In this document: positions 7,610-15,618 of the stretch, piece after piece
How the letters are laid out: each line of letters begins with the position of its first letter
How positions within the stretch are numbered: the first letter of the stretch is position 1
Source: Chloroflexota bacterium
Lineage (GTDB): Bacteria > Chloroflexota > Dehalococcoidia > DSTF01 > RBG-16-68-14
Direction of reading: 5' to 3'
Assembly (NCBI GenBank): GCA_029262675.1
Contig: JAJCYW010000013.1
Location: 1 to 50,012, forward strand
DNA: 50,012 nucleotides
Position numbers and translations under genes: made by a program
Notes under the pieces: model-generated
What the model was told of the DNA's origin: nothing
Seen by the model: only the letters and a program-made list of their open reading frames with translations
The model's database searches: none

Positions 7610-9137
7610 CGCGGCGGAAGACGATGTGGCGCAGCCACCCGTCGCGCGGGTCCGGAAAGTCCAGGCGGTAGTGGGCGCCGCGGCTCTCCTCCCGGATCAG
7701 CGCCGCCTCCGCGCTGAGGCGTCCGCACAGCACCAGGTTCGCCAGTTCGTGGCCCGGTCGGTCGGACGGCGGCGGCAGCGCTGCCTGCCACGCGAAGAGG
7801 GCTGCGATCGCCTCGCGGAGCGGCACCCCGTCCCGCACGATGCCAACGTTGTCCCACATCAGCGATTGTAGCTCCGAGCGGTCGGGCGGCGGCGATCCGG
7901 CGCGGCCGGGCTCGTTCAGCGCGCCCGCCTCAGGCGTCCGTTCGGCCGCGCGGTTCCGGCCGTCCGATTCCAGCGTGCGCTGTACGACGCGCTGCGCGAA
8001 CACAACAGTTTCCAGCAGTGAGTTCGAGGCGAGCCGGTTCGCACCATGCACGCCGACACAGGCGCACTCGCCGCAGGCGTAGAGCCCGCGGATCGTCGTC
8101 TCGCCCCAGACGTTCGTCCGGACGCCGCCCATAGCGTAGTGCGCCGCGGGTGACACGGGGATCGGTTCCTTGCTGATGTCTAATCCGTGCTCCAGGCAGT
8201 AGCTGTAGATCTGGGGAAATCTCGCGCTCACCTTCTCGGCCGGGAGGTGGGTCGTGTCCAGGTAGACGTGGTCGGCGCCGGCCGCAGCCATCTCTGTGTG
8301 GATCGCCCGCGCGACGATGTCGCGCGACGCGAGCTCTCCGCGCTCGTCGTACTTTGGCATGAACCGCGCGCCGTTCCCGTCCACGAGCAGCGCGCCTTCG
8401 CCGCGGACGGCCTCCGAGATCAGGAACACGGGCGCACCGGGTAGTCGCAACGCGGTGGGGTGGAACTGAATGAACTCCATGTCCATCACTTCTGCGCCCG
8501 CGCGGTAGGCGACGGCGACGCCATCGCCGGTCGCGACTTCGGAGTTGGTGCTGACGCGATAGAGCTGTCCACAGCCACCCATCGCCAGGATCGTGGACGC
8601 CGCCTCGAACGTCTCTGGCGTATTTGTCCGTGTATCGAGCGTGACCACGCCCGCCGCGACGCCGCCGGACACGACGATCTCTTCGACCTGGCAGTACTCC
8701 TTGATCGTGATGTTCGACATGCGCGCCAGCGATGAGAGCGATAGCTCGATGTGGGCGCCCGTGGCGTCGCCGCCGGCGTGAAGGATGCGGGCGTGGCTGT
8801 GCGCACCCTCGCGGCCGAGTGCGACTTCGCCGTCGACGCTGTCGAACGGCACGCCGAAGCGCGCGAGATCCCGGATGCGCTCCGCCGCCTCCGTGACGAG
8901 GATCCGCGCCGCCTCCTCGTCGACGAGGCCGGCGCCGGCGGCGATCGTGTCCTGCAGGTGCAGCTCCGGCGAATCGCCGGGGCCGACGGCGGCGGCGATC
9001 CCGCCCTGCGCGTAGCGCGTGTTGCACTCGTCGATCGAGCCCTTGGTGAGGACGAGGACAGAGCCGTGCTCGCGGGCCAGCAGCGCGGCGTAGAGGCCTG
9101 CGATTCCGGAGCCGGCGATGATGTAGTCGTAGCGCAT
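7602..9137 (-). CDS. nadB: L-aspartate oxidase
   Basis: 511 aa. FAD enzyme that oxidises L-aspartate to iminoaspartate, the first step of de novo NAD synthesis. The N-terminal dinucleotide-binding motif GSGIAG is at 9-14. The family's flavin and active-site segments follow: TRYAQGGIAAA, GREGAHSHARILHAGGDATG, FIQFHPTAL, and HYAMGGVRTN...LYACGECACVGVHGANRLASNSLLE in short blocks. The C-terminal helical domain is of normal length. It is first in the operon with nadC. A TATACT -10 box at 9146-9151 puts the predicted transcript start within about 2 nt of the ATG, so the mRNA may be leaderless. Confidence 0.96.
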   Translation of the reverse strand: MRYDYIIAGSGIAGLYAALLAREHGSVLVLTKGSIDECNTRYAQGGIAAAVGPGDSPELHLQDTIAAGAGLVDEEAARILVTEAAERIRDLARFGVPFDSVDGEVALGREGAHSHARILHAGGDATGAHIELSLSSLARMSNITIKEYCQVEEIVVSGGVAAGVVTLDTRTNTPETFEAASTILAMGGCGQLYRVSTNSEVATGDGVAVAYRAGAEVMDMEFIQFHPTALRLPGAPVFLISEAVRGEGALLVDGNGARFMPKYDERGELASRDIVARAIHTEMAAAGADHVYLDTTHLPAEKVSARFPQIYSYCLEHGLDISKEPIPVSPAAHYAMGGVRTNVWGETTIRGLYACGECACVGVHGANRLASNSLLETVVFAQRVVQRTLESDGRNRAAERTPEAGALNEPGRAGSPPPDRSELQSLMWDNVGIVRDGVPLREAIAALFAWQAALPPPSDRPGHELANLVLCGRLSAEAALIREESRGAHYRLDFPDPRDGWLRHIVFRRDV

Positions 9138-9145
9138 CTGCTACA

Positions 9146-9151
9146 AGTATA
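9146..9151 (-). promoter_or_regulatory. -10 box upstream of nadB
   Basis: TATACT on the minus strand, 8 bp before the nadB ATG (9135-9137). No convincing -35 hexamer is seen at 16-18 bp. If used, transcription would start almost at the ATG. Confidence 0.35.
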
Positions 9152-9192
9152 TCTCTCGCCGCCCCGAACGCGGTTCCGCGTGAGCGAATGTA

Positions 9193-9236
9193 CGCAGAAA
9201 CAGAAGAGCGCCCCGGCGTAAACACCGGGGCGCTCT
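9193..9236 (-). terminator. Rho-independent terminator of hsp20
   Basis: Perfect 12-bp stem (9205-9216 with 9225-9236; AGAGCGCCCCGG and its complement) around an 8-base loop. On the minus strand it is followed by a T-rich CTGTTTCTG. It separates hsp20 from nadB. Confidence 0.75.
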
Positions 9237-9263
9237 CACGCGGGGTTCGGTTCGTGTGCGGTG

Positions 9264-9752
9264 TTAGGACGCGCCTTCCGCGGTGGCGGCCTTGGCCTTG
9301 GAGGCTTTGCCCTTCACCTCGATGGTTTTCGGCAGCACGTCCGCGGCCTTCGGCAGGCGCAGATTCAGAACGCCGTTCTCGAACGTGGCCTCCGCGGCGT
9401 CCGCGTCGACCTTGGCCGGCAGGCGCAAGGCGCGGTAGAACGTGCCGCGCCGCATCTCCTGGCGGTGGTACGTGGCGCCTTCCTCGTCGGCCTGGGAGGA
9501 CGTCTCGCCCTTGATCGTGAGTTTGTTGCCCGTCACAGCGATCTCCACGCCTTCCGGCTCGACGCCCGGCAGTGACGCTTTCACCGTTACTTCTGTGCTC
9601 GTCTCCGCGACGTCGACGGGGAACAACTCTCCGACGGCGTCCCAGTTCACCAGGCGGAACGGCCGGCTGAACCCGCGGTCGACGAAGTGGTCAACCGTGT
9701 AGCGGAAGTCCGACAGGTCGCGTACGGGGTCCCAACGTGCTAGTCTAGTCAT
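9264..9752 (-). CDS. Small heat-shock protein, Hsp20/alpha-crystallin family
   Basis: 162 aa from the ATG at 9750-9752. This begins MTRLARWDPVRDL, the usual start of bacterial Hsp20 proteins, and has a GAGGAG ribosome site about 9 bases upstream. The alpha-crystallin domain spans about residues 45-140. It includes VKASLPGVEPEGVEIAV, NKLTIKGE and a beta strand with FYRALRLPAKVD. The classic GVL motif occurs as NGVLNLRLPK. It is an ATP-independent holdase. The Lys/Ala-rich tail is disordered. A frame opening further upstream (to 9863) has no start signal and crosses the promoter. Expressed from a strong promoter that diverges from dnaJ. Confidence 0.92.
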   Translation of the reverse strand: MTRLARWDPVRDLSDFRYTVDHFVDRGFSRPFRLVNWDAVGELFPVDVAETSTEVTVKASLPGVEPEGVEIAVTGNKLTIKGETSSQADEEGATYHRQEMRRGTFYRALRLPAKVDADAAEATFENGVLNLRLPKAADVLPKTIEVKGKASKAKAATAEGAS

Positions 9753-9810
9753 CTTCTCTCTTCTCCTCGTTCTGCGCTGCGGGCAACGCACCCGCATTAC
9801 TTTCGCCCTC

Positions 9811-9839
9811 ATAGTAGCAAGCAATCTCTCTCCTGTCAA
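9811..9839 (-). promoter_or_regulatory. Promoter of hsp20
   Basis: Minus strand: -35 TTGACA (9834-9839), 17-bp spacer, -10 TACTAT (9811-9816). Near-consensus sigma-70-type promoter giving a leader of about 50 nt. Confidence 0.75.
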
Positions 9840-9845
9840 GACTAG

Positions 9846-9862
9846 TGATAAGTCTCTTATCA
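9846..9862. promoter_or_regulatory. Candidate operator between the hsp20 and dnaJ promoters
   Basis: Perfect inverted repeat TGATAAG-TCT-CTTATCA, framed by a weaker outer pair (CAAGA on the left at 9837-9841, TCTTG on the right). It sits between the two divergent -35 boxes. HspR, encoded two genes away, is the obvious candidate ligand. The sequence is not the classic actinobacterial HAIR consensus, so this is inference. Confidence 0.5.
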
Positions 9863-9880
9863 ACTCTTGTGACCCTTGCC

Positions 9881-9909
9881 TTGACCTTTTCCTTCTAGCT
9901 ATCTATAAT
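9881..9909 (+). promoter_or_regulatory. Promoter of dnaJ-hspR
   Basis: -35 TTGACC (9881-9886), 17-bp spacer, -10 TATAAT (9904-9909). Transcription would start near 9916, about 7 nt before the dnaJ ATG. No Shine-Dalgarno is present in that leader. Confidence 0.75.
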
Positions 9910-9922
9910 TGTAGTACGACTC

Positions 9923-10915
9923 ATGGCTGAGCAAGACTACTACAGAGTACTGGGCGTCTCAAGAGACGCTTCCCAGAAGGACATCCGCCAGGCGTATCGA
10001 AAGCTGGCGCGGCAGTACCATCCTGACGTTAATCCGGGCGATGCTGCTTCGGAAGCGCGATTCAAACAGATCAACGCCGCTTACGAGGTGCTCTCCGACC
10101 CGGAGAAGCAGAAGCGCTACGACAAGTACGGCGACCAGTGGGAGCACTCCGACCAGATCGAGGAGATGCGCCGCCGGTCGGGCTCCAGTTTCAGCTTCGG
10201 CGGCTCGAGCGGCGCCAGCTTCGATACCGGCAATCTTGGCGGCATCTTTGGCTCGATGTTCGGCCAGGCACGACAGCAGGCCCGCCGGCAGCAGCCGCGA
10301 CCGCGACCACCGGCCAACGTCGAACAGCAGGTGGAGATCACGCTGCGGGAGGCCTTCACCGGCACGACGCGACTGCTGCAGCTCACGGGTGAGGGCCCCT
10401 GCCCTACCTGCGGCGGCAGCCGCGCTATCGCGGGCGCCGTCTGCCACGTTTGCGAAGGCAGCGGCGTCGCGCGCGGCACGCGCCGCATCGAAGCCAAGAT
10501 CCCGGCCGGCGTCGACAGCGACTCTCGCGTTCGTATCGCCGGCGAAGGCCGGCCCGGCGGCGCGGGGGGCCGTCGCGGCGACCTGATCCTCGTCGTCACC
10601 GTCACGCCAGACGACCAATTCGAGCGTGATGGCAACAACCTCTACACGGACGTCGATGTGCGGTTGACCGACGCAGTGCTCGGCGGCGAAGTGGAGGTCG
10701 TGACGATGACGGGCCAGGTGATGCTAACCGTGCCGCCGCTTACGCAGAACGGCAAGGCCTTCCGGCTGGCCGGCCTCGGCATGCCGAAGCTCCCCGGTAA
10801 GAATAAGACCCAAGGCAAGGGCAACCTCTACGCCCGCGTCCGCGTGACGCTGCCGGAGAAGCTGAGCGACGACGACAAGAAGCTGTTCGAGCAGCTCCGC
10901 GAGGCGGGACTCTGA
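9923..10915 (+). CDS. DnaJ/CbpA-type co-chaperone with a single zinc centre
   Basis: 330 aa. J domain with HPD at 33-35, then a Gly/Phe/Ser region (about 85-115). A substrate-binding C-terminal part includes [17 protein letters not shown], the characteristic [15 protein letters not shown], and [14 protein letters not shown] segments. Canonical DnaJ has four CxxCxGxG motifs (two zinc ions) and CbpA has none. Here there are only two, CPTCGG (C160, C163) and CHVCEGSG (C174, C177), enough for one zinc. It stimulates Hsp70 ATPase; dnaK and grpE are not in the window. Directly followed by hspR. Confidence 0.92.
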   Translation: MAEQDYYRVLGVSRDASQKDIRQAYRKLARQYHPDVNPGDAASEARFKQINAAYEVLSDPEKQKRYDKYGDQWEHSDQIEEMRRRSGSSFSFGGSSGASFDTGNLGGIFGSMFGQARQQARRQQPRPRPPANVEQQVEITLREAFTGTTRLLQLTGEGPCPTCGGSRAIAGAVCHVCEGSGVARGTRRIEAKIPAGVDSDSRVRIAGEGRPGGAGGRRGDLILVVTVTPDDQFERDGNNLYTDVDVRLTDAVLGGEVEVVTMTGQVMLTVPPLTQNGKAFRLAGLGMPKLPGKNKTQGKGNLYARVRVTLPEKLSDDDKKLFEQLREAGL

Positions 10916-10932
10916 GAGAGGGTGATGCAGCC

Positions 10933-11283
10933 ATGACGAACGACGAAGACCCGGGGGCGGACGAAGCCTGCTTCGTCATCAGCGTCGCCGCGCGCATGGT
11001 CGGCATGCACGCCCAGACGCTGCGCTACTACGAGCGCGCGGGACTGCTCAACCCTTCCCGATCGCTGGGCAGGCGGCGGCTCTACTCGCTGGCCGATATT
11101 GCCCGGCTGCGGGAGATCCAGGGGCTGATCAGCGACCTAGGCGTCAACCTCGCCGGCGTCGACGTTATCTTCCGGATGCGTCAGCGCATGCGCAAGATGG
11201 AGACGGAGATGGAGGAGCTGCGTTACCAACTCCAGCGCCTCCGCGACACCCGCCTTCCGGCGCCGACGGAGGATGGGGAATGA
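10933..11283 (+). CDS. hspR: MerR-family heat-shock regulator, HspR-like
   Basis: 116 aa. Helix-turn-helix and wing of the MerR family: CFVISVAARMVGMHAQTLRYYERAGLL (split: VAARMVGMHAQTLRYYE) and RRRLYSLADIARLREIQ. A short C-terminal coiled coil follows (MRQRMRKMETEMEELRYQLQRL). HspR proteins repress chaperone genes and are typically encoded just after dnaJ, as here, 17 bp downstream. A likely target is the palindrome between hsp20 and dnaJ. The stop codon overlaps the start of the next gene as ATGA. Confidence 0.88.
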   Translation: MTNDEDPGADEACFVISVAARMVGMHAQTLRYYERAGLLNPSRSLGRRRLYSLADIARLREIQGLISDLGVNLAGVDVIFRMRQRMRKMETEMEELRYQLQRLRDTRLPAPTEDGE

Positions 11284-12002
11284 TCCTTGACCGCGCACAC
11301 CTGGTGGAGTTGGCGATGCAGTCGCAACACCCTGACTATCGGCCGGTGATCGAACAGCTGGTCAATCTCGAAGGAGGGGAGTGGTACATACGCGAGAAGA
11401 TCGTCGAGGTACAAGATCACGACGAGCGCCGCGATCATGAGCGCGTTCTCAAGTATGCCTATAACTTCTTCCGTAGCGGCGCGACAGTCACATTTGTTCG
11501 GGAAAGCTCAGACGCCAAAAATAAGACTCCTGATCTGAAGGTTGACCTGGACGGAATCCCATTCTACGTGGAGGTAAAGAAATTTCGACTTCGGGTAGAG
11601 CAGACAGGTAATCCCGTATTGAAGATTGTCGCCGCAATAGGCGAGAAACGAGCACAGCTACCACCATCGGAGGTTGGTTTCGTAGCAGTGGACAACTTTG
11701 ACCTGGGCATCGAGAGTGACAGCGAGCAAGGCATGACGCACGAACACATCGAGGCGGCACTCTGCGAACTCGAGCGCTTAGCTGCTGTAGATCAAGACGG
11801 GTGGCGGCGACCTAGCGGAGTCATCATTGCTTCAAGCACGAGTGGAGGCATCGGTTTGTCCATCCCCCACTTCATTTGGACAAACATCCACAGCAATCCA
11901 TCTGCTCCAGAAGGGCTCTCCAACTGGCTCTCGTCTTTGTTCGCTGAGATTGATGCGAACACATCGGCGCAGCTACACCGAATGGTGCAAGAGGACACGT
12001 AG
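11280..12002 (+). CDS. PD-(D/E)XK-like nuclease-fold protein, unknown function
   Basis: 240 aa. A core TPDLKVDLDGIPFYVEVKK gives the pattern PD...(about 13 residues)...EVK, the usual active site of PD-(D/E)XK phosphodiesterases, with a possible upstream acidic helix (HERVLKYAYNFF). No specific family is recognised. Its ATG overlaps the hspR stop (ATGA), so it is translationally coupled to the heat-shock operon. Codon use and visible base composition are more AT-rich and less regular than the neighbours, which suggests transfer. It interrupts the hspR-Clp neighbourhood and is followed by a stray copy of the clpC start and a repeat element. A nuclease role is inferred from the motif only. Confidence 0.65.
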   Translation: MILDRAHLVELAMQSQHPDYRPVIEQLVNLEGGEWYIREKIVEVQDHDERRDHERVLKYAYNFFRSGATVTFVRESSDAKNKTPDLKVDLDGIPFYVEVKKFRLRVEQTGNPVLKIVAAIGEKRAQLPPSEVGFVAVDNFDLGIESDSEQGMTHEHIEAALCELERLAAVDQDGWRRPSGVIIASSTSGGIGLSIPHFIWTNIHSNPSAPEGLSNWLSSLFAEIDANTSAQLHRMVQEDT

Positions 12003-12005
12003 GAG

Positions 12006-12310
12006 CGTAGAGGTAACGAACCAGGATGAGGCAAAACCGATTCACGCAGCAGCCCACAGCCCGTCATGCTGAGCGCAGCGAAGCATCTGGTTGCTCGGAG
12101 ACCCTTCGCTCCGCTCAGGGTGACAGACTGTTGGGCACTCACACAGAAGACCCCCGCGAGATGTCCGTCTCCGGCGGATCCGCCCTTGGCGGGAATCCCA
12201 CAGCTACGCGAAGTCACCAAGCCGCCGGTTTCAACTGGCCGAAGATGAAAAACGAGACATAGACGCAGAGGTAACCAACCATGATGAGACAAGACCGCTT
12301 CACACAACAG
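12006..12310 (+). repeat. Direct repeat: extra copy of the clpC leader and start
   Basis: Copy 1 is 12006-12052 and copy 2 is 12264-12310, the true clpC start (39 of 47 bases identical by eye). Both carry the leader AGAGGTAAC(G/C)AACC and a frame reading MRQ(N/D)RFTQQ. Most codon differences are synonymous; the first ATG is AGG in copy 1. Copy 1 leads into repeat DNA and encodes nothing further recognisable. Confidence 0.8.
12063..12124. repeat. REP/MITE-like hairpin element
   Basis: Two 21-bp inverted arms (12063-12083 and 12104-12124, 18 of 21 paired), each containing TGAGCG(C/G)AGCGAAG, around a 20-bp centre. This form of dispersed intergenic palindrome is familiar from many environmental genomes. 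It lies between the duplicated clpC start and the real gene. The rest of 12125-12260 holds a smaller palindrome (GGCGGATCCGCC) and no gene. Confidence 0.7.
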
Positions 12311-14731
12311 GCGCAAGAGGTGCTGGCAGGCAGCCAGGAGCTGGTGCGCCAGCAGCGCCACAGCCAGTGGGACGTGGAGCACGTGCTGCTATCGCTGCTG
12401 CAGCACCCGGAAGGCCTGGCCGGCCAGGTGTTGGAACGGCTGGACGTCGACGTGGCGAAGCTGCGCGACAACGTCGCCGCACACCTGGCGGAGTCGCCCA
12501 AGCTGGCGCACGACGTCGTGCAGATCTACACCACACCCCGCATCGTGAAGATGCTGGAGCTGGCGAACGCGGAGGCTGAACGGCTGAAGGACGAATACGT
12601 CTCTGTCGAGCACATCCTGATCGCCATCGCCGACGAGCGCGAGGGCGACGCCGCCGGCCTCCTCAGCGAGGCCGGTGTGGACAAGGAGCGACTCTACCAG
12701 GCGCTGCAGGAGATCCGCGGCGGCGCCCGCGTCGACACGCCGACGGCCGAGAGCCGCTACAACGCGCTCGAGAAGTACACGATCGATCTCACGGAGGCCG
12801 CGCGACAGGGCAAGCTGGACCCCGTAGTCGGACGCGAGGGTGAGATCAAGCGCGTGATGCAGGTGCTTAACAGGAGGACGAAGAACAACCCGGTCATCAT
12901 CGGCGATCCAGGCGTCGGCAAGACGGCGATTGCCGAGGGCCTGGCCCAGAAGCTCGTCGCGGGCGATGTCCCGGAGAACATCAAGGACCGTCGCCTGCTG
13001 GCGCTTGATATGAGCGCGCTCATCGCCGGCGCCAAGTTCCGCGGCGAGTTCGAAGAACGGCTGAAGTCGGTGCTGGACGAGATCAAGCGCGCAGCGGGCG
13101 AAGTGATCATCTTCATCGATGAGCTGCACCAGGTCGTCGGCGCGGGGGCCGCGGAGGGCGCCATCGACGCCTCGACGATGATGAAGCCCGCGCTCGCGCG
13201 CGGCGAGCTGCATGCTATCGGCGCGACGACGCCGGACGAGTACCGCCAGCATATCGAGAAGGACAAGGCATTGGAGCGCCGCTTCGCGCCTGTCTGGCTG
13301 GACGAGCCGAGCACGGAGGACGCGGTCGAGATCCTGAGGGGCCTGCGCCCGCGATACGAGCAGCACCACAACGTGGAAATCACGGACGAGGCGCTCGTCG
13401 CCGCCGTGCGCCTCTCCGACCGCTACCTGACGGAGCGCTTTCTTCCGGACAAAGCAATCGACCTGATCGACGAGGGCGCGTCGAAGATCGTGATCGAGGC
13501 GCAGAGCATGACGCCGGAGTTGCGCGAGTTGAAGTCGCAGCTCGACGACCTCGCCGCCCAGACGGAGGCGGCGGCGCAACGCCAGGACTACGAAGAGGCC
13601 GCGCGCATCAAGCAGGACGTGCTCGGCATCCAGGAGCGCTACGACGAGCGGCGCGGACAGTGGGAGCAGGAGGAGCGCATCTCGGCGAAGGTCGACGACG
13701 AGGCGATCGCGGAGCTGATCGCGTCGATGACGGGCATCCCGGCCTCCCGCATGCTGGAGGGCGAGGCGGACAAGCTGCTCCACATGGAGGAGCGCCTGCA
13801 CGAGCGCGTCGTCGGCCAGGACCGGCCGGTGGAGGCGGTCTCCGAGGCGCTGCGCCGGGCGCGCGCCGGGCTGAAGGACCCGCGCCGGCCGATCGGCAGC
13901 TTCATCTTCCTCGGGCCCACCGGGGTGGGCAAGACGCACCTCGCGCGGGCCCTGGCGGGCTACATGTTCGACGACGAGGACGCGATGATCCGCATCGATA
14001 TGTCGGAGTACGGCGAGCGCCACACAGTGGCGCGGCTGATCGGCGCGCCGCCCGGCTACGTCGGCTACGACGAGGCCGGCGGCCTCACGGAGGCCGTTCG
14101 CCGGCGGCCGTACCGAGTCATCCTCTTCGACGAGATCGAGAAGGCGCACCCGGAGGTGTTGAACGTCCTGCTTCAGATTATGGAGGACGGCCATCTGACG
14201 GACGGCCACGGCCGCACGGTCAACTTCCGCAACACCGTCATCATCATGACGTCGAACCTGGGGACAAGCTCGGAGGCCAAGGGTGCGTTCGGCTTCGTCA
14301 CCAACCGCACCAAGAACGAGGACGAGCGCGACAGGCTCCACAAGAACGTGGAGGACGAACTGCGCAAGTTCTTCCGGCCGGAATTCTTGAACCGCGTCGA
14401 CGAAATCATCGTCTTCGAACCGCTGACGGAGAACGAGCTGGACAGGATCGTCGAGCTGATGCTCCAGGAAGTCGGAGAGCGGCTGGGCGACCGCAAGATC
14501 AGCATCGAGGTGACAGACGCCGCCAAGAAAGCGCTCGTCAAGGAGGGCTTCGATCCGGTCTACGGCGCGCGGCCGCTGCGCCGCGTCGTCGAACGGCAGA
14601 TCGAAAACGGCCTCGCGCGCCGGATACTCGCGAACGAGTTCGAGGAGGGTGACAGCGTCCTCGTCGACATCGCGGAAGACGGCGCGTACACGTTCACGAA
14701 GTCGCCCTCCGCGTCGAAGGCCGCCAGCTAG
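12281..14731 (+). CDS. clpC: ClpC-type AAA+ unfoldase (ClpB/ClpC family)
   Basis: 816 aa. An N-terminal double Clp_N repeat (1-145) is followed by a first AAA+ module with [15 protein letters not shown] and [12 protein letters not shown]. The second AAA+ module has [16 protein letters not shown] and [12 protein letters not shown]. The middle region is short and UVR-like ([19 protein letters not shown]), as in ClpC, not the long ClpB coiled coil. A GAFGF segment lies where ClpC carries its ClpP-docking loop. I therefore prefer ClpC, a protease-linked unfoldase, although the heat-shock context would also suit ClpB. Ribosome site AGAGGT at 12267-12272. Confidence 0.92.
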   Translation: MMRQDRFTQQAQEVLAGSQELVRQQRHSQWDVEHVLLSLLQHPEGLAGQVLERLDVDVAKLRDNVAAHLAESPKLAHDVVQIYTTPRIVKMLELANAEAERLKDEYVSVEHILIAIADEREGDAAGLLSEAGVDKERLYQALQEIRGGARVDTPTAESRYNALEKYTIDLTEAARQGKLDPVVGREGEIKRVMQVLNRRTKNNPVIIGDPGVGKTAIAEGLAQKLVAGDVPENIKDRRLLALDMSALIAGAKFRGEFEERLKSVLDEIKRAAGEVIIFIDELHQVVGAGAAEGAIDASTMMKPALARGELHAIGATTPDEYRQHIEKDKALERRFAPVWLDEPSTEDAVEILRGLRPRYEQHHNVEITDEALVAAVRLSDRYLTERFLPDKAIDLIDEGASKIVIEAQSMTPELRELKSQLDDLAAQTEAAAQRQDYEEAARIKQDVLGIQERYDERRGQWEQEERISAKVDDEAIAELIASMTGIPASRMLEGEADKLLHMEERLHERVVGQDRPVEAVSEALRRARAGLKDPRRPIGSFIFLGPTGVGKTHLARALAGYMFDDEDAMIRIDMSEYGERHTVARLIGAPPGYVGYDEAGGLTEAVRRRPYRVILFDEIEKAHPEVLNVLLQIMEDGHLTDGHGRTVNFRNTVIIMTSNLGTSSEAKGAFGFVTNRTKNEDERDRLHKNVEDELRKFFRPEFLNRVDEIIVFEPLTENELDRIVELMLQEVGERLGDRKISIEVTDAAKKALVKEGFDPVYGARPLRRVVERQIENGLARRILANEFEEGDSVLVDIAEDGAYTFTKSPSASKAAS

Positions 14732-14759
14732 ACGCGTCGCACCCCTAGCCCCGCCTCGG

Positions 14760-14794
14760 AGCCGGGCTGCTTACGCAGCCCGGCTCTTCTGTCT
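14760..14794 (+). terminator. Rho-independent terminator of clpC
   Basis: Perfect 11-bp stem (AGCCGGGCTGC, 14760-14770, with 14775-14785), a TTAC loop and a pyrimidine-rich tail CTTCTGTCT. Confidence 0.8.
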
Positions 14795-14845
14795 CAGCCA
14801 GGCCGCGAACGCGGTCTCGCTCAGTGTCGCAGACACGACTCTCCG

Positions 14846-14875
14846 TTGCCGCTGCCGAATCTGATTTGTTAAGAT
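14846..14875 (+). promoter_or_regulatory. Possible promoter of the HNH gene
   Basis: TTGCCG (14846-14851), 18-bp spacer, TAAGAT (14870-14875), 20 bp before the ATG at 14896. Moderate match only. Confidence 0.35.
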
Positions 14876-14895
14876 GGCGTGAATCTGAGACGCAC

Positions 14896-15426
14896 ATGTC
14901 GATCAACAGCCGCGTACTGGTACTGAACCAGAACTACGAACCGCTGAACGTCTGCAAGGCGAGCAGGGCGTTCGTGCTCGTCGTCGTTGGCAAGGCGGAA
15001 GTACTGGAGCACGGCGAGGGCGGCATCCGCAGCCCCAGCCTCACCCACCCCCTGCCCTCCGTGATCCGCATGGTCTACATGATCAAGCGTCCGCGGCCCA
15101 AGATGCGCCTCTCGCGTCGAGAAGTCTTCAACAGGGACGGCCACCGCTGCCAGTACTGCGGCAGCCGCAACAAGGACCTTACGCTGGACCACGTGCTGCC
15201 GCGCCATCGCAACGGCCGCCACGAGTGGGAGAACCTGACATCGGCTTGCAAGACCTGCAACCATCGCAAGGCCGGCCGCACGCCAAAAGAAGCGCGCATG
15301 CGCCTGCTCCGCGAGCCGTTCACGCCGCGCGTCAGCAGCTACTACGTCGTCGGCCGTTACCTGGACGACCAGGAAGGCTGGAGGAAGTTCCTGCCCGGCT
15401 GGGAAGACCAGACCGGGTATTCGTAG
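14896..15426 (+). CDS. HNH endonuclease
   Basis: 176 aa, starting MSINSRVLVLNQNYEPLNVC, which is the characteristic start of a widespread HNH family. The HNH core spans about residues 75-125: CQYCGS, LTLDHVLPRHRNG, WENLTSACKTCNHRKAGRTP. The two CxxC pairs bind structural zinc and the DH...N...H residues form the nuclease site. These stand-alone HNH proteins are common chromosomal genes of uncertain role. An in-frame extension upstream to 14824 lacks conservation and crosses the putative promoter. Confidence 0.9.
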   Translation: MSINSRVLVLNQNYEPLNVCKASRAFVLVVVGKAEVLEHGEGGIRSPSLTHPLPSVIRMVYMIKRPRPKMRLSRREVFNRDGHRCQYCGSRNKDLTLDHVLPRHRNGRHEWENLTSACKTCNHRKAGRTPKEARMRLLREPFTPRVSSYYVVGRYLDDQEGWRKFLPGWEDQTGYS

Positions 15427-15567
15427 CTAACGCTCCAGCCGCGCACACGCCCAAGTTTTCCTAGCAGCGCACCACAAGCGCTTGTCGCGCCTGTCCCGGT
15501 TTCGACCACCGACGTCGCGCCGCCATCATGCGGGGCGCGCGAAAGGAGTACGGCGTGCCCGTGGCAC
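15427..15567. other. Spacer after the HNH gene, no gene seen
   Basis: No coding potential or clear terminator. A short palindrome (CAAGCGCTTG) is present at about 15475. The segment ends at the fpg relic. Confidence 0.5.
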
Positions 15568-15603
15568 CTAGTTCGGCTGCCGGTTGCGACAGAAGTTGGT
15601 GAT
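15568..15603 (-). pseudogene. Stray 3' end of fpg
   Basis: This 36-bp stretch matches the last 36 bp of the intact fpg (17845-17880) in 30 positions, including 19 in a row, in the same orientation and ending in the same TAG. Translated it reads ITNFCRNRQPN-stop against ITNFCRTCQPS-stop. A zinc-finger cysteine has become Arg, so it is a degenerate relic. It bounds the two-gene island on the far side from the real fpg. Confidence 0.75.
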
Positions 15604-15618
15604 AGGCGGCCGGGGCTC

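Noticed and set aside
9753..9863. N-terminal extension of Hsp20
   Set aside because: Crosses the TTGACA/TACTAT promoter and lacks a ribosome site; family start is MTRLARWDP.
9840..9922. CIRCE or classic HAIR operator
   Set aside because: Neither TTAGCACTC-N9-GAGTGCTAA nor CTTGAGT-N7-ACTCAAG is present; only the different palindrome is seen.
12026..12262. Short coding frame starting MRQNRFTQQ
   Set aside because: Its start is the duplicated clpC start; the rest is read through the repeat element and has no protein character.
12389..14341. 650-codon open frame on the minus strand
   Set aside because: It is antisense to the clear ClpC coding frame; high GC creates long shadow frames, and the translation has Arg/Asp/Leu/Val-rich low-complexity character.
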